Shown here: piece by piece, positions 26,039-35,500 of the stretch
Position numbering within the stretch: the first letter of the stretch is position 1
How the letters are laid out: the number at the start of each line of letters is the position of its first letter
Assembly: GCA_015660855.1 (NCBI GenBank)
Contig: JACSDG010000003.1
Coordinates: 1 to 53,126, forward strand
Source of the DNA: Magnetococcales bacterium
Lineage (GTDB): Bacteria; Pseudomonadota; Magnetococcia; Magnetococcales; UBA8363
Direction: 5' to 3'
Length of the DNA stretch: 53,126 nt
Translations under genes and position numbers: made by a program
The notes under the pieces: model-generated
Database searches by the model: none
Seen by the model: only the letters and a program-made list of their open reading frames with translations
What the model was told of the DNA's origin: nothing

Positions 26039-28149
26039 CGGTTTGGTTTCTTTGTCTTGGCCAACGCACAAACCTCCCGGATCACCGTTTCCACTTCGGC
26101 GTCACTCATCCCAGGAAACAACGGTAGGGAAAGACAGGTTTCGTAATAGTTCCATGTATGGGGAAACGCCGTTTCATCCACTGGAAACCGTTCTCGATAA
26201 TAGGGATGGGAAAAAACGGGAATATAATGTACCTGGGTCAAAATCCCCCGATCCTTGAGGGCACCCATCAACTCAATCCGACTCATTTCCAAATGAACAA
26301 AATCGCACCGAAGAACGTACAAATGAAAATTGGCCTCACTCTGCGGTGCTTCGTAGGGGGGGATTCCCCATGACAGCCCAGAAAAAGCTTCGTTGTAGCG
26401 TTGCACAATCTTTCTACGGCGATCCCGAAACCAGTTTAATTTTTTTAACTGGGAGATGCCCAGGGCGCATTGAAGATCGGTCATCCGATAATTAAATCCC
26501 AGGGCTACCTGTTCATAATACCAAGGTCCATGGTTGGTCGCGTCAAAATTTTTGGAAATGCCGTGGGAGCGCAATATTTTTAATTTTTTCTCCAAAGCCA
26601 TATCATTGGTAACCACCATGCCGCCTTCACCTGTGGTGATATGCTTGACCGGGTGAAAGCTGAATATGGTCATATCCGAAAAACGACCATCGCCAACGGG
26701 GGTTCCAAGATAACAAGACCCCAAGGCATGACACGCATCCTCAATCAGGGTGATTTTCCGGCCAAACTCAATTTCCTTCTTACGGACAATGTCATGAATC
26801 CGTTTCATGTCACAGCTTTGCCCGGCAAAGTGCACCGGAATGACCGCCCTGGTTCTGGCAGTGATTTTTTGCTCCAGGGCGTCGGGATCCATGTTGTAGG
26901 TTTGTGGGTCGATATCCACGAACAGCGGTACCGCCCCACAATAGACAGCGCAATTAGCCGAGGCCGCAAACGTGATGGGAGAAGTGATCACTTCGTCCCC
27001 CGGTCCCACACCGCAGGCCAGACAGGCGATATGCAAAGCCGCAGTACCGGAATTTACCGCGACGGCATAGCGAGCGTGGACGGTTTGGGCCACGTCTTTT
27101 TCAAAGTGATCAATCGTCGGTCCCTGAGTCAAACTCCACGAGTGCAATACTTTCGTCACTGCTTCCATGTCATCGGCGTCAATCAACTGACATCCATAGG
27201 GAATCACATCCCTTTGCGGCAGAATGCAAACAGGGGCGGCCACCTTTGCACACTCCTTGAGCCGATTTGGAAAACCATCACGCCAATCCCGGAAGAAAGC
27301 GGCCAAACCTTCCCGAACCGTCGGTACCTGCCCCCCCCCGATTTCATTCAGAAGGGTGGGTTGTCCGTCTGTAGGCAGGCAGGCTGCGTTCGCGGGCAGC
27401 GGCAAACGCACAATTCTTGGTTGAATGAACGCAGGATCCAGCCCAAAAATCCTGGCCAGCTCCTGTCCGAATGAATAATTCGACAGGTCATCGTTGCCAA
27501 TCACTCGAAAAAAACCGGTCACTCCCTGACGGAGACACCGACCCAGCAATTCGGCAAAATCAAGGACATAAATGGCGGAGAAAACCCGCTCGGTAAAACA
27601 GAAAACCGTCTCCTTATTGAAAAGATTGCGCAACAACCATTCGGGAAAACACTCCACATCACCCACATTCCAGCCAAACAACCTGGTACGCAAAACCAAA
27701 GACTCCGGGTGGTCCATGACCATCCGTTCCGCCTCCGTCCTGTCAGACACATACCAATTTTCGGGATCACCAACGATTGGCACTTCTTCGTTGAAAGGGG
27801 AATCTTCAGCCTCAATGGAGATAAGAACCACACGGGCGTGAAGATCCCTTGCAGCGTCGAGAATCACCCGCGTCGACAGGACGTTGGACCTCCAACTGCG
27901 CTCCTGGTCGGCAGGGTCGTGGCCGTAATGGACAGCAGAAATAGTGTGAATTATGACCTCTGGTTTGAACTGCGTCAGACACTGGCGGACCCGGTTGTAG
28001 TTCTGCACGTTCAGCGCGGGCGTTTCTACGTCAGGGATGGCGACGGGATGCGTGCGAGAAATACCCAAAACCCGCGCCACCCTGTCTTTGAAATACCAAG
28101 CCAGATTGCCCCCAGTCAGACCATCGACTCCGGTTATGAACACCCTCAT
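26035..28149 (-). CDS. pseC: Fusion: RmlD-like SDR domain + PseC-type aminotransferase
   Basis: A 704-residue two-domain protein. Residues 1-290 are an extended short-chain dehydrogenase: MRVFITGVDGLTGGNLA binds NAD(P), then HTISAVHYGHDP and a sugar-epimerase-like tail. Its active-site segment reads YVSDR (133-137), so the usual Tyr-x-x-x-Lys has Arg in place of Lys, and STD is replaced by SIE; activity is doubtful. Residues about 312-704 are a complete PseC: SWSLTQGPTIDHFE, NSGTAALH, TSPITFAASAN, EDACHALGS and SFHPVKHITTGEGG with the PLP lysine Lys502. PseC converts the PseB 4-keto product to the 4-amino sugar. The gene follows pseB by 53 bases and overlaps the reductase by four. I do not recall this fusion from described pathways. 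Confidence 0.9.
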   Translation of the reverse strand: MRVFITGVDGLTGGNLAWYFKDRVARVLGISRTHPVAIPDVETPALNVQNYNRVRQCLTQFKPEVIIHTISAVHYGHDPADQERSWRSNVLSTRVILDAARDLHARVVLISIEAEDSPFNEEVPIVGDPENWYVSDRTEAERMVMDHPESLVLRTRLFGWNVGDVECFPEWLLRNLFNKETVFCFTERVFSAIYVLDFAELLGRCLRQGVTGFFRVIGNDDLSNYSFGQELARIFGLDPAFIQPRIVRLPLPANAACLPTDGQPTLLNEIGGGQVPTVREGLAAFFRDWRDGFPNRLKECAKVAAPVCILPQRDVIPYGCQLIDADDMEAVTKVLHSWSLTQGPTIDHFEKDVAQTVHARYAVAVNSGTAALHIACLACGVGPGDEVITSPITFAASANCAVYCGAVPLFVDIDPQTYNMDPDALEQKITARTRAVIPVHFAGQSCDMKRIHDIVRKKEIEFGRKITLIEDACHALGSCYLGTPVGDGRFSDMTIFSFHPVKHITTGEGGMVVTNDMALEKKLKILRSHGISKNFDATNHGPWYYEQVALGFNYRMTDLQCALGISQLKKLNWFRDRRRKIVQRYNEAFSGLSWGIPPYEAPQSEANFHLYVLRCDFVHLEMSRIELMGALKDRGILTQVHYIPVFSHPYYRERFPVDETAFPHTWNYYETCLSLPLFPGMSDAEVETVIREVCALAKTKKPNR

Positions 28150-28202
28150 AGTCTCACCGTTGGGATAAAATCACCGACCCGTCCCCAATCCTGTCCAGAC
28201 GG

Positions 28203-29249
28203 TCACTTGGGATTGACGACAGGAGACCAGCGGCTCTCTTCAATCCGATAATCGTCGGAAATCTGAACCAACAGCTTTTCCAGGTCAGCAACGCGCATAA
28301 AATCGGGATTGGTGTCGGAGACATAACGAAAATGTTCCTCGCACGGTTTTCCAACGCCATCCGGGTTTTTCGGGTCCAACAGTCTGGCCCGCAGGGTGGG
28401 TTCGGACTGGACCACATAATGCTTGTCAAATTCGACGGCATTCCGGGCTTCATCCTCGCTGATCAAAACTTCATGCAGTTTTTCACCAGGACGGATGCCG
28501 ACGGTTCGCTGCTCGCAGTGTGGTCCAATGGCGGTAGCCAGATCGGTGACTTTCATCGAGGGAATTTTGGGAACGTAGAGTTCACCTCCCTGGCAATGGG
28601 CCAGTGCATACAAGACGAAGTGGACCCCCTGAGATAATGTGATCCAAAAACGGGTCATGCGCGGGTCGGTGATGGGCAGAACTCCCGTTTTCACCCGCTC
28701 CTGAAAGAAGGGAATCACCGATCCCCGGCTGCCAACGACGTTGCCGTAGCGAACAACGGAAAAAATGGTTCTGAGTGATCCCCTGTAAACCTTGGCGGCG
28801 GAGAAAAGCCGGTCGGAGCAAAGCTTGGTGGCACCGTACAGGTTGATGGGGTTGCAAGCCTTGTCGGTGGATAGGGCCACTACCTTTGTAACATTGCTGT
28901 ACAGGGCTGCGTCGATGACGTTCATGGCCCCAAGCACATTGGTCTTGATGCACTCTCCAGGATTGTACTCGGCTGCCGGAACCTGTTTGAGTGCTGCCGC
29001 GTGGACGACATAATCCACATCGTGGAAGGCGCGCTTCAGCCGATCACCATCACGAACACACCCCAGCATGTAACGCAGGCAGGGATGTTCTTCGACAGTG
29101 AACCTTTGGGCCATCTCAAACTGCTTAAGCTCATCGCGACTAAAGACAATCAATTTTTTTGGCTTATATTTTTGCAATACGATCTGCACAAATTTTTTGC
29201 CAAATGACCCGGTTCCCCCCGTGATCAAGACTGTTTTACCGTTTAGCAT
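28203..29249 (-). CDS. pseB: UDP-GlcNAc 4,6-dehydratase (inverting) PseB
   Basis: First enzyme of pseudaminic acid synthesis: UDP-GlcNAc to UDP-4-keto-6-deoxy-L-IdoNAc. The 348-residue SDR starts NGKTVLITGGTGSFGKKFV, has FSRDELKQFEM, HAAALKQVPAAEYNP, ALSTDKACNPINLYGATK with the Tyr-x-x-x-Lys pair, and RYGNVVGSRGSVIPFF, all typical of PseB. ATG 29249 has GGAG ten bases upstream; the frame extends to 29330 without family sequence. It is the first gene of the island and is preceded by a promoter-like site at 29401-29430. Confidence 0.95.
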   Translation of the reverse strand: MLNGKTVLITGGTGSFGKKFVQIVLQKYKPKKLIVFSRDELKQFEMAQRFTVEEHPCLRYMLGCVRDGDRLKRAFHDVDYVVHAAALKQVPAAEYNPGECIKTNVLGAMNVIDAALYSNVTKVVALSTDKACNPINLYGATKLCSDRLFSAAKVYRGSLRTIFSVVRYGNVVGSRGSVIPFFQERVKTGVLPITDPRMTRFWITLSQGVHFVLYALAHCQGGELYVPKIPSMKVTDLATAIGPHCEQRTVGIRPGEKLHEVLISEDEARNAVEFDKHYVVQSEPTLRARLLDPKNPDGVGKPCEEHFRYVSDTNPDFMRVADLEKLLVQISDDYRIEESRWSPVVNPK

Positions 29250-29400
29250 GCTTGGAAAACTCCATGGCTTCGACAACCTGAATAAACTTCGGAATCCAAA
29301 GTTTCGATCCCGTTTTTGCAAGGCTGGCAACCTTGTTTAACCGGGGAGCGGAAAATACGATGCCCTTCGGGCAGGAAACAGATTTCCCTCCAAACCGGGC

Positions 29401-29430
29401 AGTCTAGGTGATCCATTCAATCTGCGTCAA
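29401..29430 (-). promoter_or_regulatory. Candidate promoter of the nonulosonic acid operon
   Basis: On the minus strand TTGACG (29425-29430) and TAGACT (29401-29406) are separated by 18 bases and match five and four positions of the sigma-70 boxes. The leader to the pseB start would be about 145 bases and contains short inverted repeats (GCCCGAAGGGC). Apart from this and the repeat tip at 29509, the 633-base divergent region 29250-29882 shows nothing I can name. Confidence 0.45.
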
Positions 29431-29508
29431 GGGCATAGGCATTCATCCGATGGAAAAATTCAAGTTTGGCGGAGAAAAAAACGAGTTTCCCTGCGCCATG
29501 CCCGACGC

Positions 29509-29540
29509 GTACCCGTTCAGTCCCCCCCTCTTTGTCCCAA
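29509..29540 (+). repeat. Tip of the dispersed GC-rich repeat (degenerate)
   Basis: GTACCCGTTCAGT followed by a C-run and CTCTTTG matches the repeat tip at 8904 and 16202 with few changes. The GC-rich hairpin part is absent. It lies in the divergent region between pseB and the radical SAM gene. Confidence 0.55.
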
Positions 29541-29882
29541 GACGAGACACCCGACCTGTGCGATCTGGACAGCCCTGGTATCTTAAAAAACACGGTACCA
29601 TTGCATTTTTTTTTAAACTCAATTAGCATTTCTCCCCTTGATTTTCCGGCTTGGTGTCGTTGCGTGAACAATATGGCTTGGCGTGTGCATGCTGGCATCG
29701 GGCGGTCTTGTGGTGTTGGTCCAGGTCCGTTGTGTGGGCATTCCAACGTCTGTGACTCCCTCCTTAAGGCAGGCTTTCTGCGGCTTTCTGGCGACCGTTG
29801 ACTGAAAGCAAATGAACTGTGTGCCCCGGATGAAAAAATGTACATCCATGTTGTTATCACCTGATCCATTGGAGCGTTGGTT

Positions 29883-31001
29883 ATGGTAAGAACCAGTTAC
29901 GGTGCCTACAGTTCATTCAAAATTATCCACCATCAGGACCGTCTGGAGGATTTCAGGCAGGGACGCCAGCCTGTCCCCTTGCAGGTTGAGTTTGTCATTT
30001 CCGATATCTGCAACCAAAACTGCTCTTTTTGCGCCTACAGAATGGACGGTTACACCTCCAATATTCTGTTCGGCAAGCCTGATCTTATCACGGGCATCAG
30101 CAATAATAATCCCAACCGCAAGATTCCATTTGAAAAATGTTCGGAAATATTGAGTGACTTGCAGGAGATGGGGGTGAAAGCTGTGCAGTTTACCGGCGGC
30201 GGTGAGCCGACATCCCATCCGCAACATATCGAAATATTTAGAAAAACGTTGGATCTTGGACTGGATTTTGCCTTGATTTCCAACGGCACCATCGTGAAAG
30301 ACGCGCTCCCCGAACTTCTTTCTCATGGCAAATGGGTTCGTTTCTCCATCGATGCCGGAAACACGACGACCTATTCCAGAATTCGTGAAGTCCCCTCAGG
30401 GACTTTTGACAAAGTCCTGGCAAACGTCAGAAAGGTTGTCGATGCCCGGATGAAAAATCGGGATTCGGGATTGATCATTGGTACTGGTTTTATCGTCACC
30501 AAGGATAACTACAAGGAAATCTATGAGGCGACGAAAATTTACAAGGATCTCGGGGTTGACAACATTCGCATTGGGGCTGCTTTCACTTCGGACAATTATG
30601 CCTACCATCAGGATCACTACGAAGAGGCCCGAGAGTTGGCATCCAGGGCCAAAGAAGATTTTCACTCCAATGATTTCTCTGTGTTCAACCAGTTCGGTGA
30701 TCGTATCCAGGATTTGCTGGATCGAAGGATTGAAGATGATTTTTGCGGTTACATGTATCTCAATGCTTATATCGGGGCCGATTTGAATATCTACACCTGC
30801 TGTAACAACGCTTACAGTCCCGATGGAAAAATGGGAAGCATTGATGGCCGGAGGCTGAAGGATTTTTGGTTCAGTCCCGAGAAACAACAAATTTACGCCA
30901 ATTTTAAAGCCACTCGTTGCGCTCGGTGTATGTTTATCGAGAAAAACCGTTTGATCGCCTACGCCCTCAATAAAAATCCCATTCACGTCAACTATATCTA
31001 A
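29883..31001 (+). CDS. Radical SAM enzyme with C-terminal cysteine domain
   Basis: A 372-residue radical SAM enzyme. SDICNQNCSFCAYR provides Cys43, Cys47 and Cys50; FTGGGEPTSHPQ is the SAM-binding GGE motif; SIDAGNTTTY is strand 4-like. The C-terminal part has CGYMYLN, IYTCCNNAY and CARCMF, suited to an auxiliary Fe-S cluster (SPASM/twitch). I chose ATG 29883, with GGAG eight bases upstream, over the TTG at 29877. It is divergent from the island and its last 14 bases overlap the convergent MFS gene. It is only loosely similar to the radical SAM protein at 22351. Substrate unknown; the position suggests the same glycan or a related peptide. Confidence 0.88.
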   Translation: MVRTSYGAYSSFKIIHHQDRLEDFRQGRQPVPLQVEFVISDICNQNCSFCAYRMDGYTSNILFGKPDLITGISNNNPNRKIPFEKCSEILSDLQEMGVKAVQFTGGGEPTSHPQHIEIFRKTLDLGLDFALISNGTIVKDALPELLSHGKWVRFSIDAGNTTTYSRIREVPSGTFDKVLANVRKVVDARMKNRDSGLIIGTGFIVTKDNYKEIYEATKIYKDLGVDNIRIGAAFTSDNYAYHQDHYEEARELASRAKEDFHSNDFSVFNQFGDRIQDLLDRRIEDDFCGYMYLNAYIGADLNIYTCCNNAYSPDGKMGSIDGRRLKDFWFSPEKQQIYANFKATRCARCMFIEKNRLIAYALNKNPIHVNYI

Positions 31002-32196
31002 GAATGCTGATTTTTCCGACAAACCAGATGGCCAATACATTTGCGGCAACCGCAATGTAACCGACTTCGGGGTATCCAACGATTTGTCCATGCTCGCCAT
31101 GGGCGATGATGAATCCCGCCAATAGGGTTGCCAATCCCATGGACAGCGACTGGGTGGTTGAATTCAGTGACATGAATGTGCCACGCAGGTTGGGCTGTGC
31201 TGCCGAGGTGATGATGGTCATGGCAGGAATCATGCGACCGGAGATCAGTACAAAAAAGGATGTGGTGCAGATCAGCCAGACCGGCAAAGGAACCGCGCCG
31301 ATATGCGTCACCAGCAGGAGTGGTATAATCGCTCCAGATGCCAGCCTGCGATACACCTCGACTTTGCCTTTTCGGTCGGCCCACATTCCGATCCGCCGAG
31401 CGGTAAAAAATGTCGCAGCCCCTCCAACAAGATAAATGATCGGTATCTCCTGTTGGTGAATGCCGACATTATTGACGGCGTAGATGGTGATATAGGGAAT
31501 GATGGTGAATCCAGAAAAAATGATCAGTGCCGAGTAGAGCAGTGCCCGCAGATGGTTGGGGTCGCGCAATACCGCAAACATGGCTGAGAAAGGATGGACG
31601 TGCCCCTTGTGGTCTAAATGTTGTCGCAGCTCCGGCAATATTTTCAAGCCAAGGAGGAAGAACAACAAGGCCAGTACCACGATGAAAATGAATGGCGCAC
31701 GCCATTGAATGTTGCTGGCAAGCCACAACGACAGCGGAATTCCTGCCACGGTGGCGATGGAAAAGGCGGTGGATACCATCCCGCCGGCCTTGGCGCGACG
31801 GGCGTAGGGAATGGCATCTCCGATCATGGTTTGCACCAATGCGCCGATGATGCCACCGAAGGCTCCGGCGAAGCCTCGGGCAACCAGCAACGTGTAATAG
31901 CCCGACGCCAGACCGCAGGACAGCGTGGCCAGGGTAAACAGTGAAAATATGGCCAGAATGAGTCGTTTTCTTTCAAAGCGGTCGATGAACGTGGTGGCCA
32001 ATATGCCCGAAATGGCGGCACTGAAGCTGTAGGAAGCCACCAATAATCCAAATTCATGCGCGTCGATTTTCAGTGCCTCCATCAAAATGGGTCCGAGAGG
32101 CATCATGATCATGAAATCGAGCACATGACAGAATTGAATACCAGAAATGACAAAAATCAAATTCTTTTCATTCTGTTGTGATTTATGTTTTTGCAA
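30988..32196 (-). CDS. Major facilitator superfamily transporter
   Basis: A 402-residue inner-membrane transporter with about twelve hydrophobic segments. The MFS loop 2-3 signature appears as FIDRFERKRLIL, with RARGFAGAFGG-like and SLWLASNIQWRAPF later, as in drug or sugar efflux proteins. The central loop carries LPELRQHLDHKGHVHPF. Translation begins at TTG 32196 with AGGG in front; no ATG nearby has a better site. The gene overlaps the 3' end of the radical SAM gene by 14 bases tail to tail. Direct repeats of TCCTTGAGGTTA lie upstream (32206, 32262). Substrate cannot be inferred. Confidence 0.85.
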   Translation of the reverse strand: MQKHKSQQNEKNLIFVISGIQFCHVLDFMIMMPLGPILMEALKIDAHEFGLLVASYSFSAAISGILATTFIDRFERKRLILAIFSLFTLATLSCGLASGYYTLLVARGFAGAFGGIIGALVQTMIGDAIPYARRAKAGGMVSTAFSIATVAGIPLSLWLASNIQWRAPFIFIVVLALLFFLLGLKILPELRQHLDHKGHVHPFSAMFAVLRDPNHLRALLYSALIIFSGFTIIPYITIYAVNNVGIHQQEIPIIYLVGGAATFFTARRIGMWADRKGKVEVYRRLASGAIIPLLLVTHIGAVPLPVWLICTTSFFVLISGRMIPAMTIITSAAQPNLRGTFMSLNSTTQSLSMGLATLLAGFIIAHGEHGQIVGYPEVGYIAVAANVLAIWFVGKISILRYS

Positions 32197-32290
32197 GTCA
32201 CCCTATCCTTGAGGTTAAAAAGGGATCGCCCTGGTCGTCGTTACGGTCGGAGTGCCGCTTCTCCTTGAGGTTAGCACATGATGCCCTTTA

Positions 32291-32380
32291 GGAAAGAAAC
32301 AAAACCTTGGGGGGGATAGGATCCCCACCTTACCCCCGCAACGATTAAAATCCTTTGATGAAAAGGGGGAGTGGATAAAC
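32291..32380 (-). repeat. Degenerate copy of the dispersed GC-rich repeat
   Basis: Read on the minus strand: a C-run and TTTT after a changed tip, then TTGCGGGGGTAAGGTGGGGA, a short loop, a C-run and AAGGTTTTGTTTC. The order and the ends match the copies at 661 and 8904 with several substitutions. It lies between the divergent MFS and hybrid kinase genes. Confidence 0.5.
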
Positions 32381-32568
32381 CCATAACAGATCTTGGTTTG
32401 TGGGGTATGATGGGGTATTTAGAGGGGGGTAGCCATCGAGTGTCGCGGATGGCAACGGTTAGAACGACAGTGGGAACCGACTGCAAAAACCGTAACCTGA
32501 CATCAAGGAGAAAACTGGACACCATGCACACACCATTGATGCCCGCATGTTTCAGGGTCCGGCCATGA
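32371..32568 (+). CDS. Possible upstream small ORF coupled to the hybrid kinase
   Basis: A 65-codon frame starting at GTG 32371, or at internal starts such as ATG 32524, ends with TGA overlapping the kinase ATG at 32565 (ATGA). No protein family is visible. AAGGAGA lies 13 bases before the ATG at 32524, too far for a good site. It may be chance, or a leader that couples translation of the kinase. Low confidence. Confidence 0.2.
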   Translation: MDKPITDLGLWGMMGYLEGGSHRVSRMATVRTTVGTDCKNRNLTSRRKLDTMHTPLMPACFRVRP

Positions 32569-35500
32569 TCCGGTTTTTCAGCCGCCATCCTGTAAAAATC
32601 CTGGGGCTTTCTCTTATTGCCGGATTTTTCTGCACTTTTTTGCCGTTGTATATCGCCTGGGATCATTCTTTAGGCCAAAATCGCAAATTGCTGTCCAGAG
32701 AAAACGAGTTGTTGGTGCAAAATCTTTCCGGGAGTCTGGCGTCCGGGATTCAGCATGTCCAGGATTTGGCACTGCTGACGCAGATTACAGGGCAGGTGAC
32801 GCGGGATGATTTTAAAATTTTTTCCAAAGCGTTGCTCGCACGCCGTTCCATTTTGCGGGTCACCCTCTACATGCCCCTGCTGTTCAGCAAGGATTTGCCC
32901 GCTTTCAACCAGAAAATGACGGAACTGGGGTTTGCACAGGCCCAGGAAAAGGATATGCAAGGTCCATGGATGGCCAAGCACTCCGAGGAAAAGGTTCATC
33001 TACCCATCGAGTATATTGAACCATTCACCACAAAAAACAGTGAACTCTTGGGGCTGGATTTTTTTTCTCATCCCGACATTGAAGCCACAATCGAGCGTTC
33101 ATTGGTCAGTGGTTTTCCTATTTTTTTACCTAATTTCAATCTTTTCCCCGAAGCAAAAAACATGCTGCTTGTACAGGCTGTCTACTCTGGGCGTAAAGAA
33201 CCTACAACCTATGAGGAACGAAAATTACAGTTCTCCGGCGTCATGGCACTGCTGCTGTCAACAGAAGATCTGATAACGGCAAACATCTCCCCGGAATTGG
33301 ATATCAGCCTGTCTCTGGAAACCGTCCCTATCCCCCCGGAACGGACCATTGGACACCAGAAAATTTTTCATCGATTGGACTCTTCGGACAGCCATGGCAA
33401 AATTGTTTTTTCCAGACTGGATACACGCCAACAATTTTTTTCAACCCCATGGCAATCATTCCATTTGAATATTACCAAAAATATTCACTGGGAAGAGATG
33501 GATGTTTTATTTCTACTGACCGCACTGATTATGGGTCTTGCCTTTGGCGTATTGGGGTTGCTTTTTATTGGGGGAATGATTGTCAGAACAAATCTGTTAA
33601 CGCATCGTAACGAAGAGGTTGAACAGGAGTCCCGACGACAGGCTACCATGTTGAAACTGGTATTGGATACCATTCCGGTACGCGTCTTCTGGAAAGATAT
33701 ACATGGGTGTTATTTGGGATGCAACCAACGGTTTGCCCTCGATTCGGGTTTCCAATCCACAGGAGAAATCCTTGGAAAAACCGATGCTGACATGCCCTGG
33801 CGCGAACACGCCGGGAACTATCGCCTGGATGATTATAACGTCCTTTCCTCGGGCAAGGCCAAGTTAAATATTGAAACCATGCGAACGACCCAGTCTGGAA
33901 GGGAATTGTGGCTGCGGACCAGTAAAATTCCTCTACCGGGGTTGGACGGAGAACTTCTTGGAATTCTGGGTGTTTACGAGGACATTACCCAGCGCAAGGA
34001 AATCGAAGGATGTTTGCGGGAACAGGAAGGGCGGATGCGCCTGGTACTCGACAACGCCGGCGAGGGTATCATCACCATCAACTATTCCGGGATCATTGAA
34101 TCCTTCAATCTGGCGGCCTCAAGATTGTTTGGTTATGCCGCTGACGAAGTCATTGGATTGAACGTCAAGCTATTGATGCCCGAACCTTATCGCAGCAAAC
34201 ATGACGATTATATCCGCCAATATATCAAAACAGGCACCGGAAAACTTATTGACAACGGGCGTGAGGTGGAAGGGGTGCGCAAGGATGGAACCGTTTTTCC
34301 CATTTTTTTGACGGTCAGCCAGTTGAAGGTCAATGAGGAACTTTTATTTACCGGCATCATTCGTGATCTGACACGGGAGAAAGAAAAAGAAACGGAACTC
34401 CTCAAACTTTCGAGCGTTGTCGAAAACAATCCTAACGCCATCATTATCACAGATCTTAATGGCAATATTGAATATGTCAATCCCCAGTTCATGGAAATAA
34501 CGGGATATGGTGCCAGGGAAGTTCTTGGGAAAAACCCAAGGATACTTAAATCGGGTCTTGACCCGGAAAAATATAAAAATCTATGGAGCACCATCCAATC
34601 GGGACAGGTATGGCGCGGCGAATTTCACAATAGAAGGAAGGATGGCACCCTTTATTGGTCCGGGGCCACTATTTCTTCCATTGTTGATAAAGAGGGGAAA
34701 ATTATCCGTTTTGTGGGGGTGTCCCGTGACATCACCAAACAAAAAGAGAATGAAAGAAGGGCAAGAGAGGCCGAAAATCGTAGAGAAAAAAGTGACATGC
34801 TGTTGATGATGTCCCTGGAATCGATTCGGGATGGGTTTGCCATTTTTGACGGCAATAATCGCTTGGAAATATGGAACAATGCCTTTCACGAACTGCACGA
34901 CAAGGTGGCCGACCTGATCATTGCTGGTACCACCTACGATGAAATTCTCCGGGCGGCGGTGGAACGGGGACAAATCACCAAATCGACCGAATATCGGGAT
35001 CCCCTGCTCAACGACCGGGTCAAACATACCGATCGGTTGATTCAAACCTTTGAAGAGGAATTCAGCGGCAATCGTTGGATACGAATATCGGAAAGTCAGA
35101 TGATGGATGGCAGCAGCGTGGTGGTGTATTCGGACATCACTTCGCTGAAAATTGCCACTGCCGAAGCGGAAGCGGCGGCACGGGCCAAAAGTGAATTTTT
35201 GGCCAACATGAGCCACGAAATACGTACCCCCATGAATGCCGTCATCGGTTTGTCCCATTTGTGCCTGCAAACCCCTTTGGCTCCCAGACAAAAAGATTAC
35301 ATCCAGAAGGTTTACAATTCGGCCACATCGTTGCTGCGGATCATCAACGACATCCTTGATTTTTCCAAGATTGAAGCGGGCCGCCTGGATATGGAGGCCA
35401 TCGATTTCACCCTGGAAGAGGTGTTGGGAAACATGGCTGCGGTAATGTCTCTGAAAGCGCAGGAGAAAAACCTTGAATTCATTCTCGATACTGCGGCCGA

